Position numbers and translations under genes: made by a program
From: Geodermatophilus marinus
GTDB taxonomy: Bacteria; Actinomycetota; Actinomycetes; Mycobacteriales; Geodermatophilaceae
Assembly: GCF_003428645.1 (NCBI RefSeq)
Contig: NZ_QVQH01000011.1
Location: forward strand, 1 to 64,000
Direction: 5' to 3'
Length of the DNA: 64,000 nucleotides
Shown here: in pieces, positions 25,855 through 33,338 of the stretch
Layout: every line of letters starts with the position of its first letter
Numbering within the stretch: position 1 is the stretch's first letter
Notes under the pieces: generated by a model
Database searches by the model: none
What the model was told of the DNA's origin: nothing
Seen by the model: only the letters and a program-made list of their open reading frames with translations

Positions 25855-25898
25855 CGCCGCCGTCCCGGTCCCCTCCGCCGTGACCGGCCCCCTCCGCC

Positions 25899-25968
25899 GT
25901 GATCATGGGGTTCTTGCCGGGTGGCGCACCGTCGTCGGCGTGTCGGCGGGCGAGATGCCCATGATCAC
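25899..25968. repeat. Inverted repeat with GTGATCATGGG arms
   Basis: gtgatcatgggg (25899-25910) pairs with gcccatgatcac (25957-25968) over 11 bases. It shares the GATCATG/CATGATC core with the element at 14905-14981. A direct repeat ccctccgccgtga lies just before it (25870-25882 and, near-identically, 25890-25902). No coding potential is seen in 25855-26008. Confidence 0.6.
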
Positions 25969-26008
25969 CCGAAAGGGCGGGGAAGCGGGGCGGTCGCGCG
26001 GCGCGCGG

Positions 26009-26034
26009 GGAACAACCCGGTGGCCGGCCCGGTT
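26009..26034 (+). promoter_or_regulatory. SigR/SigH-type ECF promoter of ssrA
   Basis: GGAAC (26009-26013) and GTT (26032-26034) are separated by exactly 18 bases, matching the GGAA(T/C)-N18-GTT promoter used by actinobacterial thiol-stress sigma factors. TATCCT at 26034-26039 may double as a housekeeping -10 box. The mature tmRNA begins about 23 bp further on. Confidence 0.55.
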
Positions 26035-26056
26035 ATCCTGGGTGCACAACTACACA

Positions 26057-26430
26057 GGGGGTGAATGGTCTCGACTTCGGTCGTTCGACCAGGGGAAGCG
26101 AGCCGAGGAAGGCAACGATGACCTCGTTAACCATGCGTTGCGACACAACAAGTGCCGCTGATAAGCGCACTGACTACGCTCTCGCTGCCTGATCGCAGCT
26201 AGGCGTGTCTGTCAGCCCGGGTTCGTCATCGGCCCGGAATCTGGCATCAGCTAGATGACTCACCGTGCGTGCCGGTCGCGGGTACGTGCGGGACACCTCA
26301 CAGCGACTGGGCCCGTCACACCGACCCGTCCGTGGGATCGGTGGGGCCGAGCAGAGACACAGCGGACTGCGCTCGGAGAAGCCCTGGTTCTGCGTCGAAG
26401 GACGCGGGTTCGATTCCCGCCACCTCCACC
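26057..26430 (+). ncRNA. ssrA: tmRNA (transfer-messenger RNA)
   Basis: The 5' end GGGGGTGAATGG pairs with the 3' end CACCTCC-A as a tRNA-Ala-like acceptor stem, and GGGTTCGATTCCC forms the T-arm. The tag frame begins at GCT 26157 and reads ADKRTDYALAA before TGA at 26190-26192; GCC at 26154 could add one more Ala. The terminal CCA is not encoded (ACC then C). It works with SmpB to rescue stalled ribosomes and mark the peptide for proteolysis through the LAA end. Confidence 0.95.
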
Positions 26431-26474
26431 CCGGGGTCTCGGCGAGATGCCGGGACCGCAGCTGGCGACACAGG

Positions 26475-26510
26475 GGCCGGCGGCCACTGCTCACGCGGTG
26501 GCCGCCGGCC
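26475..26510 (+). terminator. Strong hairpin terminator of ssrA
   Basis: A perfect 13-bp stem (26475-26487 with 26498-26510) with a ten-base loop is followed by TCTTCG, 44 bp after the tmRNA 3' end. Confidence 0.8.
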
Positions 26511-26513
26511 TCT

Positions 26514-27062
26514 TCGCATGCCGGGGCTTCTCGTCGCGTCAACGGGCGCCGCAGCCGCCTGGCGTATCGACCCGACGATGGAGCCGCACGGGTCAGGCGT
26601 CTGCCGTCTGCGGGGGCGCTGACAGCCTTGTGCCGAGCAGCTGGGCATGTCTCGGCGTAGTGGATGTCTGCGACGTCGACCATGCCCGTCCTCCAGGCGG
26701 CGAGACCGACTGTCGAGCACGTGCCGTAGGGCCGCTGTGCGGACGGCTCCACCCGGGCGTTCCCGGGGTGCTGGCGCAAAGGCGGCACCTTCGTTCGCGA
26801 GACGGGCCCGGGGCCACCGCACACGGAGGTAGGCCCGGTCCTCGCCAGGTCCGCTGTGCGTGCGGCGGTGCACGGCGCCGCGGCGGCGGAGTTGTGGGTC
26901 ATGTCCCCGGCGGGGGTACGGCGCGCTGACCTCGTGCTGCCCCTCCCGATCGGCCTGGGCGCCATGTGTGTTGGCTGCGTTCCGGCGGAACAACCGGTCG
27001 TGGCGGCGGGCGCTGACCTACGCGCCGCGCGCGCCGCTGCCGCCGCAACGGCCGCACCGGTA
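26514..27062. other. Intergenic stretch without an intact gene
   Basis: About 550 bp downstream of the tmRNA terminator. I see no convincing full gene. On the minus strand an ATG at 26684 with GGAGGA six bases upstream gives MVDVADIHYAETC, which resembles the start of an adenylate-cyclase/hydrolase-type protein, but it runs into low-quality sequence and is at most a remnant. No copy of the tmRNA 3' end that would mark an integrated island was found. Confidence 0.5.
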
Positions 27063-27143
27063 CGTGGTCCGATCCGACCACGCCGCGGCCGCCGGTGGTT
27101 GGTCGCTTCGGGCGATGAGGCGCCGCGCCCGCATTCCTAGCGT
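27063..27143 (+). promoter_or_regulatory. Operator-promoter cassette A (inverted repeat plus TAGCGT)
   Basis: A 20-bp inverted repeat with arms CGTGGTC/GACCACG and a six-base centre lies at 27063-27082. TTGGTCG follows at 27099, CGATG at 27113, and the -10 box TAGCGT at 27138-27143. The same parts in the same order occur at 30006-30086, with the repeat-to-TAGCGT distance exactly 75 bases in both. A regulator-binding site is inferred, probably of the TPR-LuxR protein encoded between the two copies. Confidence 0.6.
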
Positions 27144-27186
27144 CGGAGGGCGTCAGGAACATCAGTGGAACCCGGGGAGGCACCCC

Positions 27187-27468
27187 ATGTCCGTCATCAT
27201 GATGATCGACAACCCCCACGGCTCACAGGAGATCTACGAGCGGGTCGCGGCCGGCCGGACCCTGCCGATCGGCGGCAGCGTGCACCTGGCCGGGCCGGGC
27301 CCGCACGGCGGCTGGCGCGTGATCGACGTGTTCGACAGCGAGGAGGAGGGGCGCCGGTTCGTCCGCGACGAGCTGGCCCCCGCGCTGCGCGCCGCCGGGG
27401 CGCAGGGTCCGCCGCCGCCCGTGGAGTTCTGGCCGGTGTACCGCTGCGTGACGGGGGTGCCGGCGTGA
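27187..27468 (+). CDS. Small dimeric alpha/beta-barrel-like protein, unknown function
   Basis: 93-residue protein MSVIMMIDNPHGSQEIYERV... with the segment GGWRVIDVFDSEEEGRRFVRDELAPALRAAG, which has the strand-helix pattern of ABM/GYD-type small barrels. No catalytic residues can be assigned. A ggggagg Shine-Dalgarno (27175-27181) precedes the ATG. It is the first gene behind operator cassette A and overlaps the next gene by GTGA. Confidence 0.7.
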   Translation: MSVIMMIDNPHGSQEIYERVAAGRTLPIGGSVHLAGPGPHGGWRVIDVFDSEEEGRRFVRDELAPALRAAGAQGPPPPVEFWPVYRCVTGVPA

Positions 27469-28205
27469 CCGCGACCACGTCCCCGGGACGGCCGAGCCAC
27501 ACCGCCCGGCCGTCGCCGTCGATGCGCTCGGCGGGGTACGCCCGGGGCCCCGGGCCGGGCTCGTGGAGCCGCCCGCGGCGGCTGCTGGGCGCGGCGATCG
27601 TGGCCGTGGCGCCGCTCGTGCTGCTCGGCGGCATCCTCTACCACCCGTTCATCGCCGACCTGCGGCACAAGCACGACGTGGCGGCCGCGCTGACCGCGTC
27701 GACGACCCGGTGGTCCATCGCGCACCTCGTCGCGGCCGTCGGCTCGGCGCTGGTCGCGCTCGCGTTCCTCGCGGTCGCCACGGCGCTGCGGCAGCGGGGC
27801 GAGTGGCGGTGGAGCGGCCGCGCGGTGCCGTTCGTCGTCGTCGGCAGCACGCTGTTCGCGCTGCTGCCCGCGATGGAGATCGGGGTGCTGGCGGCCTCCC
27901 TCGCCGGCGCCGACGCCGAGGCGGTGCTGATCGAGCTCGAGCCCTGGTTCCGGCCGGTGCTGCTCGGTTCGGCGGCGGTCTTCGCCGTCGGTGTGGCCTG
28001 CGCGGCCAGGGCCGTCGTGCGCGCCAAGGTGCTCGGGCGGGCGCTGACCGCGGTCGTCGTCGGCGCCTTGGCGGTCACCGCGGTGTCCCGCTTCCTCCCG
28101 TTCGGGGCGGCGCTGGTCGTGGGCGCGGCCGCGCTGGTGGTCGGCCTGCTGCCGCTCGCGGGCACGGTGGCGGCACGGCCACCGGTCCCGGCCGGGCCGG
28201 GCTGA
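27465..28205 (+). CDS. Multi-spanning membrane protein of unknown function
   Basis: 246-residue protein with a Ser/Pro-rich cytoplasmic start (1-40) and about six hydrophobic helices, including LLGAAIVAVAPLVLLGGIL and WSIAHLVAAVGSALVALAF. Its general look is that of DUF4386-like actinobacterial membrane proteins, but I cannot assign a family with confidence. The GTG overlaps the stop of the small barrel gene, so the two are made together. A large hairpin ends the unit. Confidence 0.65.
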   Translation: MTATTSPGRPSHTARPSPSMRSAGYARGPGPGSWSRPRRLLGAAIVAVAPLVLLGGILYHPFIADLRHKHDVAAALTASTTRWSIAHLVAAVGSALVALAFLAVATALRQRGEWRWSGRAVPFVVVGSTLFALLPAMEIGVLAASLAGADAEAVLIELEPWFRPVLLGSAAVFAVGVACAARAVVRAKVLGRALTAVVVGALAVTAVSRFLPFGAALVVGAAALVVGLLPLAGTVAARPPVPAGPG

Positions 28206-28217
28206 CGGCGGGACTCC

Positions 28218-28262
28218 GGGCCAGGCTCCGGCGGATCGGCCCGATCCACCGGAGCCTGGCCC
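28218..28262 (+). terminator. Long hairpin terminator
   Basis: gggccaggctccgg (28218-28231) pairs perfectly with ccggagcctggccc (28249-28262), and an inner ggatcg/cgatcc stem extends it. It lies 13 bp after the membrane-protein stop and separates this unit from the LuxR gene. Confidence 0.7.
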
Positions 28263-28314
28263 ACACCCCTGGACCGGCCGGTCCGGTCGGCGGTTTCATG
28301 GGGTGGGGAGACGG

Positions 28315-29955
28315 ATGACGCTCGCGGAGAAGCTCACGACGGCGCGGGAGGCGGTGGCCGCCCGGGAGTGGGCGCGGGCCTACGACGCGCTGCGCGCCGC
28401 CGACCGGGACGGCGAACTGGGTGCCGACGACCTGGAACGGCTGGCGCTGGCGGCCTACCTGAGCGGGCACGACGAGGCCCACGAGGACGCGATGGAGCGC
28501 CTCGTGCACCGGCTGGACGAGGCGGGTGAGGCCCGCCGCGCGGCGAGGAGCGCGTTCTGGCTGGCCCTCGCCCTGCTCCTGCGCGGCGAGCCGGCCCGCG
28601 GCGGCGGCTGGCTGGCCCGCGCCCAGCGCACCCTGGCCGAGGCGGGGAACCCTCCGTGCCCGGAGCAGGGCCTGCTGATGGCGGCGATGGCCCTCCACCA
28701 CCTGGGCGTCGGGGAGAGCGAGGTCGCGTCGGACGTGTTCGACCAGGTGGTCGCCATCGGCCGGCGCTTCCGTGATCCCGACGTCACCGCCTTCGGCTTC
28801 TGCGGCCGCGGGCAGGCGATGATCGCGGGGGGCCGGCGTGACACCGGGCTGCGCCTCCTCGACGAGGCGATGGTCGCCGTGACGGCGGACGACGTCTCGC
28901 CGGTCACCGTCGGCATCGTGTACTGCGCGGTCGTGGTGACCTGCCACCAGGCCTTCGACCTGCACCGGGCGCGCGAGTGGACGGGCGTGCTCAGCCGCTG
29001 GTGCGCCGCCCAGCCGGAGCTCGTGCCCTACCGGGGACAGTGCCTCGTGCACCGCGCGCAGGTGCTCGCGATGGAGGGCCGCTGGCCCGAGGCCATGGAG
29101 GAGATGGCCCGGGCACGGCAGCGGCTGGCCGATCCGCCCGGCCAGCCGGCGGTCGGGATGGCCTGGTACGAGACCGGGGAGCTGCTCCGGCGACTGGGCC
29201 GGCACCCCGACGCTGAGGACTGCTACCGGCGGGCGAGCCAGCACGGCCACTCGCCGCAGCCCGGCATGCTCCTGCTGCGGCTGGCCCAGGGCCGCGGCGC
29301 GGAGGCCCGCTCCGCCGTCGACGCCGTGTTGGCGACCGCGACGACCGCGGCCGACCGCTGGGCGTTGCTCGTCGCGGCGATCGAGGTCTGCTGCGCCACC
29401 GGCGACGCGGCGGCCGCCCGCGCGGCCGCCGACGAGCTGGAGGCGCTCGCCCGGGAGCAGCCGGGCGAATGGCTGGGGGCGATCGCCACGACCGCGGCGG
29501 GCACCGTGCTGCTGGCGGAGGGGGCTCCCCGGGAGGCAGGGGCGGTGCTCGCCCGCGCCCGGGACGCCTGGCACGAGCTGCGCGTGCCCTACGAGGCGGC
29601 GCGGGTGCGGATCCTGCTGGGCGAGGTCTGGTCGGCCCTCGGCGACGCCGACGGGGCGCTGCTGGAGTGGGACGCCGCCCGCTACACCTTCGAGCAGCTC
29701 GGCGCGGTCGACGACCTCGCCCGGGTCGCCGCGCGGCTGGCGCCGGAGGCGACCGAGCGGCCCAGCGGGCTGACCGACCGGGAGCTGGAGGTGCTCCGGC
29801 TGGTGGCACAGGGGCAGACGAACCGCGAGATCGCCGCCACCCTGGTGCTCAGCGAGCACACGGTCCGGCGGCACCTGCAGAATGTGTTCGCCCGGCTCGG
29901 GGTCTCCTCCCGCGCGGCCGCGGTCGCCTTCGCCGTGCAGCACGACCTCGTCTGA
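28315..29955 (+). CDS. TPR-repeat LuxR-type transcriptional regulator (no ATPase domain)
   Basis: 546-residue protein. Residues 1-475 are helical TPR-like repeats (for example WARAYDALRAADRDGELG and RRLGRHPDAEDCYRRAS); residues 486-546 form a LuxR/FixJ helix-turn-helix (LTDRELEVLRLVAQGQTNREIAATL, VRRHLQNVFARLGVSSRAA). There is no Walker A motif, so this is not a full LAL/MalT ATPase regulator. ATG at 28315 follows ggtgggga. The gene sits between two identical operator-promoter cassettes, which makes it the natural candidate to bind them. The TPR part may take a protein or small-molecule input. Confidence 0.8.
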   Translation: MTLAEKLTTAREAVAAREWARAYDALRAADRDGELGADDLERLALAAYLSGHDEAHEDAMERLVHRLDEAGEARRAARSAFWLALALLLRGEPARGGGWLARAQRTLAEAGNPPCPEQGLLMAAMALHHLGVGESEVASDVFDQVVAIGRRFRDPDVTAFGFCGRGQAMIAGGRRDTGLRLLDEAMVAVTADDVSPVTVGIVYCAVVVTCHQAFDLHRAREWTGVLSRWCAAQPELVPYRGQCLVHRAQVLAMEGRWPEAMEEMARARQRLADPPGQPAVGMAWYETGELLRRLGRHPDAEDCYRRASQHGHSPQPGMLLLRLAQGRGAEARSAVDAVLATATTAADRWALLVAAIEVCCATGDAAAARAAADELEALAREQPGEWLGAIATTAAGTVLLAEGAPREAGAVLARARDAWHELRVPYEAARVRILLGEVWSALGDADGALLEWDAARYTFEQLGAVDDLARVAARLAPEATERPSGLTDRELEVLRLVAQGQTNREIAATLVLSEHTVRRHLQNVFARLGVSSRAAAVAFAVQHDLV

Positions 29956-30005
29956 CCTATTCCCTTTCCGCGCGGCACGGTTCCGCCGCGCCCCGGTGCG
30001 GGGCG

Positions 30006-30086
30006 CGTGGCCCGTTCGGACCACGGCCGGGCCGGCAGAGTTGGTCGTCCCGGTCGATGCCCGCACCGGGTCGCGCTCCCTAGCGT
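30006..30086 (+). promoter_or_regulatory. Operator-promoter cassette B (inverted repeat plus TAGCGT)
   Basis: The inverted repeat CGTGGCCCGTTCGGACCACG lies at 30006-30025, TTGGTCG at 30041, CGATG at 30055 and the -10 box TAGCGT at 30081-30086. Both arms and spacing match cassette A (27063-27143), while the bases between differ, so selection on the protein-binding parts is likely. Confidence 0.6.
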
Positions 30087-30131
30087 CGACGGCGTCCGAG
30101 AGAGGCACGAGCACAACCGGAGGAGGCCGTC

Positions 30132-31067
30132 ATGCGCGCCACCGACACCACCGGCCGGACGGGCCCCCGCGGCGACGCCGCGGGAGCGGGCACGATCGCC
30201 GGCATCCGCGCGAGCACGATCCACGACCTGCCGCTGACCGAGCGGCGGCTCGAGGCCGCCGGCATCCCGACCGCTGTCCTGGAGGGCGGCGAGGGCCCGC
30301 CGGTCGTGCTGCTGCACGGCCCTGGCGAGTTCGCCGCCCTGTGGGGCCGCGTCGTCCCCCCGCTCACCGCGACCCACCGGGTCGTGGTCCCCGACCTGCC
30401 CGGCCACGGCGCCTCGGGGCTGCCCGGCGACGGGCCGCTGGATGCCGAGCGCTTCTTGTCCTGGCTGCGGGACCTGATCGGGCAGACCTGCCCGGGGCCG
30501 CCCGCGCTCGTCGGCCACCTGGCCGGCGGTGCCCTCGCGCTGCGCCACGCGATCGACGGCGGACCGGTGGAGCGCGTGGTCCTGGTCGACTCGAGCGGGC
30601 TGGCCATGAGCCGGCCGGCGGTGTCGTTCGCCGCGGCACTCGCCGGCTACATCGCTCACCCGACGGTCCGCAGCCTGGACCGCTTCGTCGGCCGGTGCAT
30701 GTACGACTTCGACGGCGTGCGGCGCGACCTCGGGCCGCGCTGGGACCCGCTCGCGGACTACGCGCTCGCGGGCGTGCGGCAGCGCGGCTCCCGCTCGGCG
30801 GTGCTGGCCTTCGCGACCGCCTTCGGCATGTTCCCGCTCCGCCGACGCGACCTGGCCCGGATCCCGGTGCCGGTGTCGATGATCTGGGGACGTCACGACC
30901 TGCAGAACCGGCTGCAGATCGCCGAGGCGGCGGCCGCGCGGTTCGGCTGGCCGCTCGAGGTCATCGAGGACGTGCGCGACGACCCCTGCTTCGAGCGGCC
31001 CGACGCCGCCGTCCCGGCGCTGCGAGCCGCCCTGGCCCGGCCGCTGCGCCGCCACGTGCCGGCCTGA
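30132..31067 (+). CDS. Alpha/beta-hydrolase fold protein lacking the catalytic Ser and His
   Basis: 311 residues with a clear alpha/beta-hydrolase fold: VVLLHGPGE (oxyanion loop), VVVPDLPGHGASG and IPVPVSMIWGRHDLQN with the acid-strand Asp. The nucleophile elbow reads VGHLAGG, with Leu130 where GHSxGG has Ser, and the C-terminal DxGHxPxxExP motif reads VRDDPCFERP, with no His. Both changes argue for a non-catalytic protein such as a ligand binder or scaffold. A ggaggagg Shine-Dalgarno precedes the ATG, and cassette B lies upstream. No frameshift is seen, so the fold is being kept. Confidence 0.8.
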   Translation: MRATDTTGRTGPRGDAAGAGTIAGIRASTIHDLPLTERRLEAAGIPTAVLEGGEGPPVVLLHGPGEFAALWGRVVPPLTATHRVVVPDLPGHGASGLPGDGPLDAERFLSWLRDLIGQTCPGPPALVGHLAGGALALRHAIDGGPVERVVLVDSSGLAMSRPAVSFAAALAGYIAHPTVRSLDRFVGRCMYDFDGVRRDLGPRWDPLADYALAGVRQRGSRSAVLAFATAFGMFPLRRRDLARIPVPVSMIWGRHDLQNRLQIAEAAAARFGWPLEVIEDVRDDPCFERPDAAVPALRAALARPLRRHVPA

Positions 31068-31316
31068 TGGTCCCGGCGCGAACGCAGCTCGCGGACGTCC
31101 GGGTGACGGTCGGAGCGGGCGTTCGGCGGATCCGAACCGCCCCGGCCTCCCGGGCCCGGGGCGGTCTCGTCCCGCAGGCGGGCGCGGCCGCCCACCCGGT
31201 CCCGGACGCTCCGGCAGCCGAGGGGCCGCGATCCTGACATCCTCTCCTCGACGGCATGACGTCGGCCGGTGCCGCAGTGCCGCGCAGGCGCGGCGGACCA
31301 CCACACAGGAGGGCGC

Positions 31317-32951
31317 ATGAGCACGACGGAGGGGAGAGCCCCGGGGCAGGCCGACGAGGCGCGCCGGCGCGGCGCGTTCAGCTCCCGGCGCGTCTTCATC
31401 CTGGCGGCGATCGGCTCCGCCGTCGGGCTCGGCAACATCTGGCGGTTCCCGTACGTCGCCTACGAGAACGGCGGCGGCGCCTTCGTGGTGCCCTACCTGG
31501 TCGCGTTGCTGACCGCCGGCATCCCGTTCCTGCTCCTGGACTACGCGATCGGCCACCGCCACCGCGGCTCCGCGCCGCTCTCCTTCGCCCGGCTGCGCCG
31601 CGGCACCGAGGGCCTGGGCTGGTGGCAGGTGGGCATCTGCTTCGTCATCGCCGTCTACTACGCCGCGGTCATCGCCTGGGCGCTGCGCTACACCTTCTTC
31701 TCGCTCGACGAGGCCTGGGGTGCCGACCCCGAGGGGTTCTTCTTCGGCGAGTTCCTCCAGGCCGGGGACGTCGAGGTCACCGCCGACATCGTGCCCGGGG
31801 TGCTGGTGCCGCTCCTGCTGGTCTGGCTGGCCGTCCTCGTGATCATGGCCCTGGGCGTCCAGCGCGGCATCGGTGCGACCTCGCTGGTCTTCATCCCGGT
31901 GCTGGTGCTCGCCTTCGCCGTCCTCGTGGTGCAGGCGCTGTTCCTGGAGGGCGCTGCCGCCGGGCTCGACGCGCTGTTCACGCCCGACTGGTCGGCGCTC
32001 GCCTCGGCTCCCGTCTGGGCCGCCGCGTTCGGCCAGATCTTCTTCTCGCTGTCGATCGGCTTCGGCATCATGATCACGTACGCCTCGTACGTCGGCCGTC
32101 GCGAGGACATGATCGGCTCCGGCCTCGTCGTCGGCTTCTCCAATTCCGGCTTCGAGCTGCTCGCCGGCATCGGCGTGTTCGCCGCCCTCGGGTTCATGGC
32201 CCAGGCCGGTGGGGTCGCGGTCGGCGAGGTCGCCAGCGACGGGATCGGGCTGGCCTTCATCGCCTTCCCCACGATCATCAGCGAGGCCCCGGCCGGCGCC
32301 CTCCTCGGCGTCCTGTTCTTCGGCTCGCTGGTCATCGCCGGCGTCACCTCGCTGGTCAGCGTGATCGAGGTCGTGATCTCCGCCGTCCGCGACAAGCTCG
32401 ACACCGGCCGCCTCACCGCGACGCTTCTGGTGGGCGTCCCCGCCGCGGTGCTGAGCCTGGTGCTCTTCAGCACGACGAGCGGCATCTACGTCCTCGACGT
32501 CGTCGACCACTTCGTCAACCAGTACGGCATCCTCGTGGTCGCGCTGGTCAGCATGCTCATCGTCGCCTGGGTGCTCAGAGCCCTGACCGGGCTCGGCGAT
32601 CACCTCAACGTCCACGGCCGTCCCCGGGTCGGCGCGGGCTGGCGGGTGCTGGTCAGCCTGGTCGCCCCCGTGGGGCTGGCTCTCGTGCTCGTGTTCGCGC
32701 TGCGGGACGACCTCGCCGCGCCCTACGAGGACTACCCGACCTGGCTGCTGGTGGTCTGCGGCTGGGCACTGGTCCTGGCGCTGCCGCTGGTCGGCTTCCT
32801 CCTCGCCCGGCTGCCGTGGCACGCCGGGACCCACCTGGACGGGCCGCCACCCGGATCGGATCCGGCGACGCCCCTGCACGCGACCACTGCGACGGACCCG
32901 GCCCCCCGCGACCGCCCGGGGACCGGGCACGACGAGGGAGGACACCGGTGA
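31317..32951 (+). CDS. Sodium-dependent NSS/SLC6-family amino-acid transporter (MetP-like)
   Basis: 544-residue neurotransmitter:sodium symporter with 11-12 helices and a charged tail. The family hallmark AIGSAVGLGNIWRFPYVAYENGGG-type start of helix 1 is present, together with IFFSLSIGFGIMITYASYV for helix 6. The short gene that follows is a MetS-type subunit, as in the Corynebacterium methionine/alanine importer MetPS, so methionine or alanine uptake is a fair guess. acaggaggg precedes the ATG. The 250 bp upstream (31068-31316) show no gene. Confidence 0.85.
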   Translation: MSTTEGRAPGQADEARRRGAFSSRRVFILAAIGSAVGLGNIWRFPYVAYENGGGAFVVPYLVALLTAGIPFLLLDYAIGHRHRGSAPLSFARLRRGTEGLGWWQVGICFVIAVYYAAVIAWALRYTFFSLDEAWGADPEGFFFGEFLQAGDVEVTADIVPGVLVPLLLVWLAVLVIMALGVQRGIGATSLVFIPVLVLAFAVLVVQALFLEGAAAGLDALFTPDWSALASAPVWAAAFGQIFFSLSIGFGIMITYASYVGRREDMIGSGLVVGFSNSGFELLAGIGVFAALGFMAQAGGVAVGEVASDGIGLAFIAFPTIISEAPAGALLGVLFFGSLVIAGVTSLVSVIEVVISAVRDKLDTGRLTATLLVGVPAAVLSLVLFSTTSGIYVLDVVDHFVNQYGILVVALVSMLIVAWVLRALTGLGDHLNVHGRPRVGAGWRVLVSLVAPVGLALVLVFALRDDLAAPYEDYPTWLLVVCGWALVLALPLVGFLLARLPWHAGTHLDGPPPGSDPATPLHATTATDPAPRDRPGTGHDEGGHR

Positions 32952-33082
32952 GCGCGGCCGCGATCGTGATGATGGTGGTGGCGATGGTCGTGATCTGGGG
33001 CGGGCTCGCCCTGGCGATCACCAGCCTGCTGCGCCACGGCGCCGTCGAGGACCGCGCCGAGAACCGGCACCGCGACCGCTGA
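32948..33082 (+). CDS. Small subunit of the NSS transporter (MetS-like)
   Basis: 44-residue single-helix protein: SAAAIVMMVVAMVVIWGGLALAI forms one membrane span with a basic C-terminus. The IVMMVVAMVVIWGGLALA pattern is that of the methionine/alanine import small subunit family. GTG at 32948 overlaps the transporter stop (GTGA), so the two are translated together. Confidence 0.8.
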   Translation: MSAAAIVMMVVAMVVIWGGLALAITSLLRHGAVEDRAENRHRDR

Positions 33083-33338
33083 CCTCGGGAGGGCGCTCGG
33101 AGGTCGGCGTCACAGGGCGACGTCCCTGATGACGACGAGCCACGGCGCGCGCGGAGGTGCTTGACGCCGAGTTGCGGCCGGCGCTTCGATCGCCCACGGA
33201 CCCGAGCAGCTCCCCCTCTGACGGAGCGTCGATCACCGGCCGAGCCGCTGAGTCCACCTCACCCACGCACGCGACCGGGCATCCCGAGCGACGAGGCGGC
33301 GGGATCCCCCTCGCGACGTCTGAGTCGAGGAGACGCAG
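33083..33338. other. Intergenic region before the epoxide hydrolase cluster
   Basis: 256 bp with no gene that I can support. It probably carries the promoter for the epoxide-hydrolase genes. gaggagacg (33327-33335) is the Shine-Dalgarno of the next gene. Confidence 0.4.

Noticed and set aside
26174-26993. Long minus-strand and plus-strand frames across the tmRNA gene, including segments like RESNPRPSTQ
   Set aside because: These are translations through the tmRNA and its terminator, a well-known source of false proteins; no family domains are seen.
26400-27062. Genomic island or att site at the tmRNA 3' end
   Set aside because: The tmRNA 3' end is not repeated downstream in the window and no integrase gene is present.
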